NCBI GenBank assembly: GCA_009842675.1
Contig: VYEX01000008.1
Location: forward strand, 25,609-89,608
Length of the DNA stretch: 64,000 nucleotides
Source: Acidimicrobiia bacterium
GTDB taxonomy: Bacteria; Actinomycetota; Acidimicrobiia; Acidimicrobiales; Bin134
Direction of reading: 5' to 3'
Shown in pieces: positions 10,437 to 18,546 of the stretch. Position numbers and translations under genes: made by a program. The notes beneath the pieces were generated by a model, which ran no database searches, was not told the origin of the DNA, and worked only from the letters and a program-made list of their open reading frames with translations. Numbering within the stretch: the first letter of the stretch is position 1; each line of letters opens with the position of its first letter.

Positions 10437-11210
10437 ATGCGGCCGATCCAAGAACTGGGCGATGAGATTGAGATGGCCCGATCGGTGCTGCGCTCCGCGA
10501 GGAAAATCGTGGTGCTTACCGGGGCGGGGATCTCCACCGACAGCGGCATTCCTGACTTCCGGGGGCCGGAGGGGCTGTGGACCAAGAATCCCGAGGCCGA
10601 GAAGACGGCCACCCTGTCGCACTACGTGTCCGACCCCGAGCTGCGCAAGCGAAACTGGCAGCGGCTGGTCGAGGGTTCGATGTGGGAGGGCAAAGTGCCC
10701 AATCCCGGCCACCAGGCGCTGGTGGAGCTGGAGCGGCAGGGAAGGCTGCACACGCTGATCACCCAGAACGTGGACGGACTCCATCGGGCGGCGGGCACCT
10801 CGGAGGACCGATTGGTGGAGATCCACGGCACCACGTCCAAAGTCCGCTGCCTGGACTGCGGGGACACTGCTCCTATGGAGTACGCCCTGGAGCGGGTGAG
10901 GGCGGGGGAAGCCGACCCGCCGTGTCGCATCTGCGGCGGGATCTTGAAGTCGGCCACCATCTCGTTCGGCCAGAATCTGGTGATGGCCGACCTGCACCGC
11001 TCGGAGCAGGCTGCCATGGCCTGTGACACTCTGCTGGCGGTGGGCTCCACCCTCACCGTGTACCCGATCGCCAATGTGGTGCCCATCGCCCATCAGGCTG
11101 GTGCCCCAGTGGTGATTGTGAATGCCGAGCCCACTCCCTTCGACGGTTTGGCCGCCGCAGTGGTGCCGGCTTCGATCAGCGAGGCGCTGCCGCTGATCGT
11201 TGCCCAATGA
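10437..11210 (+). CDS. Sir2-family NAD-dependent protein deacylase
   Basis: A 257-residue sirtuin of the CobB class, which removes acyl groups from lysines using NAD. Visible motifs: GAGIS and PDFRGPEGLW (NAD pocket), QNVDGLH, the catalytic histidine in EIHGT, four zinc cysteines in CLDC and CRIC, and GSTLTVYP. The start is ATG at 10437, preceded by a weak AGG. In bacteria such enzymes often deacylate acyl-CoA synthetases; an AMP-dependent ligase lies at 53019, but there is no direct link. It is probably its own transcript: a 104-base gap follows, with a candidate operator for the next gene. Confidence 0.92.
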   Translation: MRPIQELGDEIEMARSVLRSARKIVVLTGAGISTDSGIPDFRGPEGLWTKNPEAEKTATLSHYVSDPELRKRNWQRLVEGSMWEGKVPNPGHQALVELERQGRLHTLITQNVDGLHRAAGTSEDRLVEIHGTTSKVRCLDCGDTAPMEYALERVRAGEADPPCRICGGILKSATISFGQNLVMADLHRSEQAAMACDTLLAVGSTLTVYPIANVVPIAHQAGAPVVIVNAEPTPFDGLAAAVVPASISEALPLIVAQ

Positions 11211-11229
11211 ACCGGCCCGGGGATTGGTA

Positions 11230-11254
11230 AAATCGGACTAACTCGGTAGGATTT
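11230..11254. promoter_or_regulatory. Imperfect palindrome resembling an Rrf2/IscR-type operator, overlapping a -10 box
   Basis: The 25 bases from AAATC to GATTT form an imperfect inverted repeat with a core ACTAACTCGGTAGG. TAAAAT at 11228-11233 would make a good -10 that overlaps the left arm, so a bound repressor would block transcription of the rhodanese-MoeB gene. The Rrf2/IscR resemblance is a judgement from the shape of the motif; the regulator is not in this window. Confidence 0.4.
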
Positions 11255-11314
11255 GTTGGGAATTCCCCCCGACGCCTGAACCGATGTCCCGCCACGATCG
11301 AGGTGATTTTGGCC

Positions 11315-12478
11315 ATGTCCACATTCAGAGACCTGCTGAGAGAGGCCAAGGCCGTGATACGGGAGACCGACCCCGCGGGCGCCGAGGCGATGCTGGCCGA
11401 GGGAGCGGTGCTCCTCGACGTTCGCGAGCCTGACGAGTACGAGCAAGGGGCGATACCCGGCTCTGTCCATATCCCCCGGGGCAACCTCGAGCCCAACGTG
11501 GAAAACCGGCTGTCCGACAAATATGCCCCGGTGGTGGTCATGTGCGCGGGCGGGGTTCGCTCGGCGTTCGCGGCCCAAACCCTTCAGGAGATGGGCTACG
11601 GCGACGTGGTGTCCATGGACGGCGGATTCAACCAGTGGAAGGACGAGGGCCGGGATTGGGCGCTGCCGGTGTCGCTGACCCCCGACCAGCGCAACCGGTA
11701 CCACCGCCACCTGCTGCTGCCCGAGGTGGGCACCGAGGGACAGATCAAGTTGCTAGATGCCAAGGTCCTGTGCCTGGGCGCCGGGGGGCTGGGTTCTCCC
11801 GCCGCCCTGTACCTGGCCGCAGCGGGGGTGGGAACCGTGGGCATCGTGGATATGGACGTGGTAGACGCCTCCAATCTCCAGCGCCAGATCCTCCACAACT
11901 TCGACCGGGTGGGGGACCGCAAGGTGGACTCGGCCAAGAAGACGCTCAATGCTTTGAACCCGGACGTGAACGTGGTGACCTACGACGTGCGGCTGGGGGC
12001 CGACAACATCGTCGACATCATCAAGGACTACGACGTGATCGTGGACGGCGCCGACAACTTCCCGGTGCGCTACATGCTCAACGACGCCTCAGTGAAGCTG
12101 GGCATCCCCGTGGTCCACGGGTCGATCTTCCGGTTCGAGGGCCAGGTTACGGTGTTCGATCCCCGCAACGGCCCCACCTACCGGGACATGATCCCCGAGC
12201 CGCCTCCCGCCGAGATGGCCCCGAGCTGTGCCGAGGCCGGCGTGCTGGGCGTGCTGCCCGGCATCGTGGGGTCGATCCAGGCGCTGGAGGCCATCAAGCT
12301 GATCCTGGGCCACGGCGACACCCTGGTGGGGCGGCTGTTGGCGTTTGACGCCAGCGAGATGTCGTTCCGGGAGTACAAGCTGCGGCCCGATCCGGATCAG
12401 CCCGTGACCTGGGAGAACCGGGACAAGATCCAGGTTGTCGAGCTCGACGGCCTGTGCGCCCCCGCCCCGGTGGGTTAG
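11315..12478 (+). CDS. Rhodanese-MoeB/ThiF adenylyltransferase fusion (sulfur-carrier activation)
   Basis: A 387-residue protein joining an N-terminal rhodanese domain (about 10-115, active-site loop CAGGVRS) to a MoeB/ThiF E1-like domain (about 125-380, nucleotide loop GAGGLGSP, then NLQRQILH). Such proteins adenylate the C terminus of a small sulfur carrier (MoaD, ThiS or CysO type) and pass sulfur to it, feeding molybdopterin, thiamin or cysteine synthesis. In the better-known MoeZ and MOCS3 proteins the rhodanese is C-terminal; here it is first. The MoeB CxxC zinc pairs are absent, with PSCAEAGVLG at the usual place, as in actinobacterial MoeZ. I chose ATG 11315, which has AGGTGA eight bases upstream, over the in-frame GTG at 11303. 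The partner carrier is not in the window. Confidence 0.88.
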   Translation: MSTFRDLLREAKAVIRETDPAGAEAMLAEGAVLLDVREPDEYEQGAIPGSVHIPRGNLEPNVENRLSDKYAPVVVMCAGGVRSAFAAQTLQEMGYGDVVSMDGGFNQWKDEGRDWALPVSLTPDQRNRYHRHLLLPEVGTEGQIKLLDAKVLCLGAGGLGSPAALYLAAAGVGTVGIVDMDVVDASNLQRQILHNFDRVGDRKVDSAKKTLNALNPDVNVVTYDVRLGADNIVDIIKDYDVIVDGADNFPVRYMLNDASVKLGIPVVHGSIFRFEGQVTVFDPRNGPTYRDMIPEPPPAEMAPSCAEAGVLGVLPGIVGSIQALEAIKLILGHGDTLVGRLLAFDASEMSFREYKLRPDPDQPVTWENRDKIQVVELDGLCAPAPVG

Positions 12479-12513
12479 ACGCCTGGCCTATTCCTCGGTT
12501 GGGGCGTCTTTTC
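12477..12513 (+). terminator. Possible terminator after the rhodanese-MoeB gene
   Basis: AGACGCC (12477-12483) pairs with GGCGTCT (12503-12509) across a 19-base loop and is followed by a short T run (12509-12512). The long loop and short T tract make it weak. It overlaps the 3' end of the convergent DUF2304 gene. Confidence 0.35.
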
Positions 12514-12853
12514 GCTGCTCTTCGAGTTCTCGGCGCAGGAGCGCCACCTCTTCCATAAGGATCTGGATGCGCTGCTCGGTGCGGCTGAGCTCCCAGGAGT
12601 ACTGCACCAGCACGATCAGCACGAATCCCAAGGCGGCCATGAACACCAGCGACGGGGTGTAGTCCACTCCGAGCCAGCCCCCCACGGTGTCGGCCACATC
12701 GGGGGCCGCGGCCAGCACCAGCATCAATGCCGAGGTGACCATCCACAGCAGCCCGTACTTGGAAACCATCCCGCCCCGGCGCTGGAGATTGAGGATGATG
12801 GCCACCACAACGGCGGCCAATAGGGCTGAAACGATTCGGGCGGTGAGGCTCAT
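12488..12853 (-). CDS. DUF2304 domain membrane protein
   Basis: A 121-residue protein with three hydrophobic helices (about 5-22, 33-50 and 68-86) and a charged coiled-coil tail (SRTEQRIQILMEEVALLRRELEEQ). This is the pattern of DUF2304 proteins, which typically accompany DPM1-like GT2 enzymes and are thought to aid polyprenyl-linked glycosylation. The start ATG overlaps the stop of the upstream GT2 gene by 4 bases (ATGA), showing translational coupling. The family role is suggested by context, not demonstrated. Confidence 0.8.
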   Translation of the reverse strand: MSLTARIVSALLAAVVVAIILNLQRRGGMVSKYGLLWMVTSALMLVLAAAPDVADTVGGWLGVDYTPSLVFMAALGFVLIVLVQYSWELSRTEQRIQILMEEVALLRRELEEQRKDAPTEE

Positions 12854-13560
12854 GATCGACCTCCGATGAAGACAGCGAGCAGGGTTCGGGCGTAGTGGAA
12901 GACCAGCGTGGCCCCCTGGGTCGAGGGTTGTCCCCCTTTGCGGGGGACCATGGCCACGGGCACCTCCTGGATGTCCAGCCCAGCGCGGGCGGCGATCGAC
13001 AGGCCGAGCAGGTTGTCAAGGTACCCCGCCGGCAGCTGCTGGGAGAACAGCTCCACGCAGGGCCTCGACATGGCCCAAAACCCCGATGTGGGGTCGGTGA
13101 GCATCACGCCGCGGCGATATCGGAGCACTCGGCTGATCAGGCGCATGGCCGCACGACGGATCCGGGAGACCGGGTAAGGAGCGGCGCAGTCGGGGTGGAA
13201 TCGGCTGCCCAGCACCAGATCGGCCCCCGAGCGGGAGGCGGCCAGCAGAGCGGGAATATCGGCGGCGGCGTGCTGGCCGTCAGCATCCAGAACAAGGGCA
13301 TGGTCCCACTGGCGGCGGGCGGCGTAGCGGAAGCCCAGCCGGAGGGCGGCCCCGTAGCCCAAGTTCACCGGCAGTCTCAGGACAGTGGCCCCGGCGGCGG
13401 TTGCCTTCTGGGCAGTGTCATCGGCCGAGCCGTCGTCCACTACTACGACCTCTACTGTTCCAGTGGAGGACCGCTGCACATCGGAGATGACTGCCCCCAC
13501 GGTGTCCGCCTCGTTGAAGGCGGGGATGACAACGATCAATCGGGGGGCGGACACGGTCAC
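12850..13560 (-). CDS. Glycosyltransferase family 2, DPM1/polyprenyl-phosphate sugar transferase type
   Basis: A 236-residue GT-A enzyme beginning VIPAFNEADTVGAVI, with VVVDDGSADDT and the DADGQH metal/donor motif. This is the layout of polyprenol-phosphate mannose or glucose synthases, which load a sugar on a lipid carrier for use by GT-C enzymes outside the membrane. There are no C-terminal membrane helices, but the coupled DUF2304 protein could supply membrane anchorage. It lies 3 bases downstream of the GT-C-like gene, so the trio forms one unit. Sugar specificity cannot be read from sequence. Confidence 0.88.
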   Translation of the reverse strand: MTVSAPRLIVVIPAFNEADTVGAVISDVQRSSTGTVEVVVVDDGSADDTAQKATAAGATVLRLPVNLGYGAALRLGFRYAARRQWDHALVLDADGQHAAADIPALLAASRSGADLVLGSRFHPDCAAPYPVSRIRRAAMRLISRVLRYRRGVMLTDPTSGFWAMSRPCVELFSQQLPAGYLDNLLGLSIAARAGLDIQEVPVAMVPRKGGQPSTQGATLVFHYARTLLAVFIGGRS

Positions 13561-13563
13561 AGC

Positions 13564-14967
13564 CTAGGAAGCAACGCCGGCAAGCGCGGCTCCCGCCGTG
13601 GCCAGAACCACGGCGGTGAGACCCCAGCGGATGATGCGGTTGTCCAAGACCGGCACGAAGGCGGCCACCGCGAAGGGCAGAAGCGAGAGCCCGTATCGGG
13701 GATTTGTGTCGAAGTAGATCCCCAGAGACAGATAGCTGGCGACCATGGTCACCACCCCGGTGGCCACCATGCCGACGGCCGCAGCGGCGGCTAGGGCGCG
13801 ATGGTTCGATCCTTTGGCCGCGAACAGCGCGACCGCACCCAACCCCACGATCACCAGCAGGTTCAGGAGACCTCCCAGGGGCTCGAGCAGGCTTCGGGGG
13901 AGGGTGTCGGGAACGAATGGGTCGCGCAGCGGGCTGAGAGTGGAGAAGAGCTCGTCGCCCAGGCGGTCCCATTGGAAGCTGTCAACCTGGTAAATGGCGT
14001 TGGTGGGCAGCTGCTCCGCATCGATGTGGCCTCGGGCATCCTGGACCGCCGACCACGTGATGATCGAGGCCACCGTCACGATAACCGCGGCACCGGTCAC
14101 CATCGACCAACGGCGGATCTTGGCTGGGGTCAGGTCGTCACGGCGCTGCCAGGCCCGCACCGCCAGGTACACCACGGTCGCGCCCACCGCCACCGAGTTG
14201 GTGAACTTGAGCCACACTGCCACCAGGGCGGCCAGTGGCAGCAGCCAGCTCGGTGCCCGTCCGCCCTCCCAGCGCAAGGCGGCGGCCAACACCAGGGCCC
14301 CGCCCAGCAAGGCGGTGGTGTCGGGATTGATGATCGACGACTCGTGGAGCACGGTGGGCGACACCACCAGCAAGCCAATCAACAGCGTCTTGATCCAGCT
14401 CGAGGCCCCCAGGCTGCCCAGCACGTACCACAACACCACCGCCGCGGCCCCCAGCCACAAGATGCCCGCGAGGCGGGCACCGGTGATGGGGCTGTCGACG
14501 CCGGGCACGGCCTCGATCGCCTCCCCGCCCAACGCGGTGGCGGTGTAGTACACCGGCGGATGGGGAGAGGCGGTGTTGAGGCCAGAGTTGGGGAACTGGT
14601 CGGGGCTCAACAGGAGCGACCGACAGGGGGGCAATTGCACCTGAACGATGCTGTCGGGGCTCAGCTGGGGGACTCCCCGCTCACCGGTGAGATGGAGCCA
14701 GTCGTTTAGGGCGTCAATGGACAGACGCAGCGGATAGTCGATTCCCCGGCAGGCGGCCTCTTCCATGGCTTCCTGGCCGATGGTGTCGCCGTGTCGGGGC
14801 ACATGGAATGGCGACTTGAGGGTGTAGTCGGCGTGCTGGAGCTCGTCTATGTGCGATAGGGCCGGATGGTCCCGCACATGTAGCCCCACCAGCACCGCCA
14901 CGGCAACCAGCACCGCAGCCAGCGCCATCCGGTCCCAGTTCACCTGCCCAGCGTAGACACCGCGCAT
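13564..14967 (-). CDS. Polytopic membrane protein, probable GT-C glycosyltransferase
   Basis: A 467-residue protein with about ten hydrophobic helices. After the first helix there is an external loop with HIDELQHADY and, about 110 residues later, SPHPPVYY; an acidic pair in the first loop and a later HPP-Y motif are typical of GT-C/PMT-type enzymes that use polyprenyl-phosphate sugars. Its neighbours, a DPM1-like GT2 and DUF2304, would supply such a donor. It is transcribed divergently from rmlA. The start ATG at 14967 has TATGGT 5 bases upstream on the minus strand (14973-14978), a candidate -10 for a leaderless message. The acceptor is unknown. Confidence 0.7.
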   Translation of the reverse strand: MRGVYAGQVNWDRMALAAVLVAVAVLVGLHVRDHPALSHIDELQHADYTLKSPFHVPRHGDTIGQEAMEEAACRGIDYPLRLSIDALNDWLHLTGERGVPQLSPDSIVQVQLPPCRSLLLSPDQFPNSGLNTASPHPPVYYTATALGGEAIEAVPGVDSPITGARLAGILWLGAAAVVLWYVLGSLGASSWIKTLLIGLLVVSPTVLHESSIINPDTTALLGGALVLAAALRWEGGRAPSWLLPLAALVAVWLKFTNSVAVGATVVYLAVRAWQRRDDLTPAKIRRWSMVTGAAVIVTVASIITWSAVQDARGHIDAEQLPTNAIYQVDSFQWDRLGDELFSTLSPLRDPFVPDTLPRSLLEPLGGLLNLLVIVGLGAVALFAAKGSNHRALAAAAAVGMVATGVVTMVASYLSLGIYFDTNPRYGLSLLPFAVAAFVPVLDNRIIRWGLTAVVLATAGAALAGVAS

Positions 14968-15014
14968 AGGGGACCATAACTGCCGGCAGGGTCGCCGGGC
15001 TGTCGGTGTGGTCG

Positions 15015-15027
15015 TACACTGGCGGGC
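15015..15027 (+). promoter_or_regulatory. Candidate leaderless promoter element of the rml operon
   Basis: TACACT (15015-15020) lies 9 bases before the rmlA ATG, in the string TACACTGGCGGGC. The identical 13 bases occur directly before the LCP gene (36711-36723). Confidence 0.45.
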
Positions 15028-15029
15028 GC

Positions 15030-16130
15030 ATGAAAGGGTTGATCTTGTCGGGAGGGGAGGGGACGCGGCTGCGTCCGCTTACCCACACAAGGGCCAAGCA
15101 GTTGGTGCCCATCGCCAACAAGCCGGTGTTGTTCTACGGCATAGAGGAGTTGGCGGCCGCAGGTATCACCGAGATCGCCATCGTCGTGGGTGAGACCCAC
15201 CAGGAAATCCGGGATGCAGTGGGCGATGGCTCGGATTTCGGGGTGAGCGTGACCTACATCCGCCAGGAGGCCCCGTTGGGGTTGGCTCACTGCGTGCTCA
15301 TCGCCGAGGAATTCCTGGGCGACGACTGCTTTGTCATGTATTTGGGCGACAACATGCTGGAGCAGGGCCTGGGGGAGTTCGTCGATAGGTTTGAAAAGTC
15401 CCGGGAGCAGACACCCAGCCTGATGGACGACGCCGGACCCAGCCGGGCCCAGATACTGCTCACCCCGGTCAACAATCCTTCATCGTTCGGGGTAGCTGAG
15501 CTCAACGCCGACGGCGACGTGGTGAACCTGGTGGAAAAGCCCGCCGACCCGCCGTCCAATCTGGCTCTGGTGGGGGTGTACATATTCGACTCCGCAATCC
15601 ACGAGGCGGTGCGGTCCATCGAGCCGTCGGCCCGGGGCGAGCTTGAGATCACCGATGCCATCTTCTGGCTGATACAGAACGACTATCGGGTGAGCCATCA
15701 GCTGTTGGACGGATGGTGGATCGACACCGGCAAGAAGGATCCGCTTCTGGAGTGCAATCGCCTGGTGTTGGACACGGTGGTCCGGCGGTTGGAGGGAGCG
15801 GTGGACGATGCTTCCAAGGTCGAAGGGCGGGTGGTGATTTCAGAAGGGGCCAAGATCGTCAATTCCACCGTGCGGGGACCGGCGGTGATCGGGGCCAACA
15901 CCCGGATCGAAAACACGTTCATCGGGCCCTACACCTCCATTGGCGACGAATGCGTGGTGGTCGACGCCGAATTGGACCACTCGGTGGTGCTTGAGGGCTG
16001 CCGCATCGATGGGATCGGCCGGATCACCGACTCCCTGATCGGCCAGCACGTTCAGGTGACCCAATCACCTGAGCGTCCTCAAGCATCTCGGCTCATGCTG
16101 GGCGATCATTCCCATCTGGAACTGGGATAG
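15030..16130 (+). CDS. rmlA: Glucose-1-phosphate thymidylyltransferase, long form (RmlA/StrD type)
   Basis: Makes dTDP-glucose from dTTP and glucose-1-phosphate, the first step to dTDP-L-rhamnose. The 366-residue product starts MKGLILSGGEGTRLRPLT, the nucleotide-binding signature, has LGDNM for metal binding and VEKP for sugar binding, and ends in a left-handed beta-helix (about 250-345, repeats of VISEGAKIVNSTV type). The extra beta-helix marks the StrD-like long subgroup rather than the short 290-residue RmlA. The frame is open eight codons further upstream, but homology and the -10 position support ATG 15030. It heads the operon rmlA-C-B-D. Confidence 0.93.
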   Translation: MKGLILSGGEGTRLRPLTHTRAKQLVPIANKPVLFYGIEELAAAGITEIAIVVGETHQEIRDAVGDGSDFGVSVTYIRQEAPLGLAHCVLIAEEFLGDDCFVMYLGDNMLEQGLGEFVDRFEKSREQTPSLMDDAGPSRAQILLTPVNNPSSFGVAELNADGDVVNLVEKPADPPSNLALVGVYIFDSAIHEAVRSIEPSARGELEITDAIFWLIQNDYRVSHQLLDGWWIDTGKKDPLLECNRLVLDTVVRRLEGAVDDASKVEGRVVISEGAKIVNSTVRGPAVIGANTRIENTFIGPYTSIGDECVVVDAELDHSVVLEGCRIDGIGRITDSLIGQHVQVTQSPERPQASRLMLGDHSHLELG

Positions 16131-16135
16131 AACGA

Positions 16136-16702
16136 GTGGCCGCGGTAAGCCCCTGTGAGGCGATTGCTGGCGCATTCATCGTGTCTCCCGACATCCACGG
16201 TGACGAGCGGGGTGTGTTTGTGGAGACCTACCGCCGGGAGTGGATTCCCGGTGCCCGGGAGATGATCCAGGCCAATCGGGGCGACCGGCGATCCGGCTCT
16301 GTGGTCGGACTGCACTACCACCTCCATCAGGCCGACTACTGGTACGTGCCGGTGGGACAGGCCCGAGTGGTGCTGCACGATCTTCGGTCGGGTTCGCCCA
16401 CCGACGGGCAGACCGTGGCGCTTCCCCTGGGCACCGAGCCCGACGGAGTCAACCACCATCGAGGGGTGTATATACCGCCCGGTGTGGCGCATGGGTTTGC
16501 CGCTCTCTCGGACATGACCATCACATACCTGGTTGACGGCTACTACAACCCGACCGATGAACTGGGTGTGGCTTGGGATGACCCGGAGATTGGCGCCGAT
16601 TGGGGCGTGGACAGCCCCGTGCTCTCGGCTCGCGACCAGTCGAACCCCCGCCGGTCGGAAATCCCCGATCACTTGATTCCCCGGTTCGGCCCGCAGATAT
16701 GA
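16136..16702 (+). CDS. rmlC: RmlC-like dTDP-4-dehydrorhamnose 3,5-epimerase family protein, atypical active site
   Basis: A 188-residue cupin with GTG start, 5 bases after rmlA. By position it should convert dTDP-4-keto-6-deoxyglucose to dTDP-4-keto-L-rhamnose. Conserved features: HGDERGVF near the N terminus, GLHYH (catalytic His), PPGVAHGF, YYNPTDE (Tyr) and WDDP. However, the Arg that normally precedes GLH is Val (SVVGLHYH), and the Lys expected about ten residues later is replaced in HQADYWYV. These two residues bind substrate and assist catalysis in characterised RmlC. The gene may therefore be a divergent but functional epimerase or have a changed specificity. Confidence 0.8.
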   Translation: MAAVSPCEAIAGAFIVSPDIHGDERGVFVETYRREWIPGAREMIQANRGDRRSGSVVGLHYHLHQADYWYVPVGQARVVLHDLRSGSPTDGQTVALPLGTEPDGVNHHRGVYIPPGVAHGFAALSDMTITYLVDGYYNPTDELGVAWDDPEIGADWGVDSPVLSARDQSNPRRSEIPDHLIPRFGPQI

Positions 16703-16703
16703 C

Positions 16704-17666
16704 ATGAAACTGCTGATCACCGGGGGCGCCGGATTCATCGGGTCGAACTATGTGCGTTGGCTGCTGGCCCATACCGACGACGCGGTGGTGGTGTACGACG
16801 CCCTCACCTATGCCGGCAACCGTGACAACTTGAGGGACTTCGACGACGATCCCCGCTTCGAGTTCGTCCACGGCGACGTGTGCGACCGTGACGCGGTATT
16901 CGAGGCCATGGCGGGCTGCGATGCGGTGGTCCACTTCGCGGCGGAGAGCCATGTAGACCGCTCCATCGTTGGCCCCGATGCCTTCGTGCGCACGAACTGC
17001 GATGGCATGAATGTGGTGTGCGACACGGCCCGGCAGCTGGAGGTGGGCAAGCTGGTGCAGGTTTCCACCGACGAGGTGTACGGATCGATTGAGGAGGGCT
17101 CCTTCGCCGAGACCGACCGGCTGGAACCCCGCTCGCCCTACTCGGCGTCCAAAGCCGGGGCCGACTTGATCGCGCTGGCTTATGGGGAGACCTTCGGCCT
17201 GCCGGTGGCCATTACTCGAACCACCAATAACTTCGGGCCCTATCAGCACCCCGAGAAAGTTGTCCCCCTGTTCACCACCAACCTTCTCGACGGCCTGACG
17301 GTGCCCCTATACGGCGACGGCTTGAACGTGCGGGACTGGTGCCATGTGGACGACAACTGTGCGGCCATCGACTTGGTGCTGCGCCAGGGCCAGTCGGGAG
17401 AGATCTACAACATCGCCGGAGGAAACGAGCTCACCAACCGAGACCTGACCGAACGACTGCTGGTTTTGTGCGGTCGGGACGAATCGTTCATCCGCTACGT
17501 GGACGACCGGCTGGGACACGACCGGCGCTACTCGGTGGACGCGGCCAAGATCGGCAGACTGGGGTGGTCGCCGAAGCGGGAGATGGATGAGGCCTTGGCC
17601 GCCACCGTGGAGTGGTATCGGGACAACCGCTGGTGGTGGGCGCCGCTCAAAGAGGCTGAAACATGA
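16704..17666 (+). CDS. rmlB: dTDP-glucose 4,6-dehydratase (RmlB)
   Basis: An extended short-chain dehydrogenase of 320 residues that converts dTDP-glucose to dTDP-4-keto-6-deoxyglucose with tightly bound NAD. Visible: GGAGFIGSNYVRW at the N terminus, AAESHVDRSI, the catalytic STDEVYGS (Thr-Asp-Glu), YSASKAGAD (Tyr-x3-Lys) and RTTNNFGPYQHPEK. The ATG is 2 bases past the rmlC stop. It is part of the rml operon; the product feeds rmlC and rmlD. Confidence 0.95.
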   Translation: MKLLITGGAGFIGSNYVRWLLAHTDDAVVVYDALTYAGNRDNLRDFDDDPRFEFVHGDVCDRDAVFEAMAGCDAVVHFAAESHVDRSIVGPDAFVRTNCDGMNVVCDTARQLEVGKLVQVSTDEVYGSIEEGSFAETDRLEPRSPYSASKAGADLIALAYGETFGLPVAITRTTNNFGPYQHPEKVVPLFTTNLLDGLTVPLYGDGLNVRDWCHVDDNCAAIDLVLRQGQSGEIYNIAGGNELTNRDLTERLLVLCGRDESFIRYVDDRLGHDRRYSVDAAKIGRLGWSPKREMDEALAATVEWYRDNRWWWAPLKEAET

Positions 17667-17679
17667 GGGCCGCGCGGCG

Positions 17680-18525
17680 ATGAGGGTTCTGGTTACCGGG
17701 GCGGCCGGACAGCTCGGCTGTGACGTGGCGGCGCAATTTGCTGCTTCGGGCCACGAGGTCGTTGCCGCCAGCCGCAGCGTTGTCGATATCTCCCGGAGAG
17801 AACCGGTACTCGGTGTTGTGGGCTCTGTCCGGCCCGATGTGCTGGTCAACTGTGCGGCCTACACAGCGGTGGACGCTTGCGAGACCGATGCCGAGCGGGC
17901 CTATGAGGTCAACGCCTGGGCAGTGCGCCACCTGGCCGAGGCAGCCCGCCGGTTTGACGCCCACCTGTGCCACGTTTCCACCGACTATGTGTTCTCCGGC
18001 GACAAAGCCGAGCCCTACCACGAATGGGACCAGCCCGATCCCCGGTCGGTCTATGGCGCAAGCAAGCTGGCCGGCGAGCAGGAGGCCGGTTCGGCGGCCA
18101 CGGTGGTGCGGACCTCGTGGCTGTGCGGACGCCAAGGCTCCAATGTGGTGGCCACCGTGTTGCGGCTGGCTGCCGAAGGCGGGCCGCTCCGATTTGTGAG
18201 CGACCAGCGGGGCTCGCCGTCGTTCACCTCCGATGTGGCCGCGGTGATCGAGCGGCTGTGCGTGGACCGATCCCCGGGGCTGTATCACGTGACCAATCAG
18301 GGTGATGTGTCGTGGTATGAGTTCGCGCAAGAGATCATGGCCGCCGCGGGCCATGATCCCGACCGAGTGGCGCCCATCAAGACCGCGGAGCTGGATCCCC
18401 CCCGGGCGGCCCCCCGTCCGGCCAACTCGGTGTTGGAGAACCGGGCGCTGGGCCTGGCTGGTCTTGACCTCCCCACAGATTTTCGGGAGCCGCTGGGGCG
18501 ACTGGTGGCCGAGCTGCTGAACTGA
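17680..18525 (+). CDS. rmlD: dTDP-4-dehydrorhamnose reductase (RmlD)
   Basis: Final step of dTDP-L-rhamnose synthesis, reducing dTDP-4-keto-L-rhamnose with NAD(P)H. The 281-residue product begins MRVLVTGAAGQLGCDV, has NCAAYTAVD, STDYVFSG and YGASKLAGE (catalytic Tyr-Lys), and the late FTSDVA, all typical of RmlD. The frame is open upstream into rmlB, but the Rossmann start fixes ATG 17680, 13 bases after the rmlB stop. It is the last gene of the operon; a small hairpin follows the stop. Confidence 0.94.
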   Translation: MRVLVTGAAGQLGCDVAAQFAASGHEVVAASRSVVDISRREPVLGVVGSVRPDVLVNCAAYTAVDACETDAERAYEVNAWAVRHLAEAARRFDAHLCHVSTDYVFSGDKAEPYHEWDQPDPRSVYGASKLAGEQEAGSAATVVRTSWLCGRQGSNVVATVLRLAAEGGPLRFVSDQRGSPSFTSDVAAVIERLCVDRSPGLYHVTNQGDVSWYEFAQEIMAAAGHDPDRVAPIKTAELDPPRAAPRPANSVLENRALGLAGLDLPTDFREPLGRLVAELLN

Positions 18526-18529
18526 ATCC

Positions 18530-18543
18530 AGCCGATTGCGGCT
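18530..18543. terminator. Small hairpin between convergent rmlD and SpoIID genes
   Basis: AGCCG-ATTG-CGGCT, a perfect 5-base stem with a 4-base loop, in the 21-base convergent gap. There is no T run on either strand, so any terminator function is doubtful. Confidence 0.25.
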
Positions 18544-18546
18544 ACG

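Noticed and set aside
13801..14709. A plus-strand open frame inside the GT-C-like gene
   Set aside because: Gln/Gly/His/Arg-rich translation with no hydrophobic pattern; the minus-strand product has clear membrane helices.
18530..18543. Strong intrinsic terminator after rmlD
   Set aside because: Only a 5-base stem with no T run; listed as a weak hairpin.
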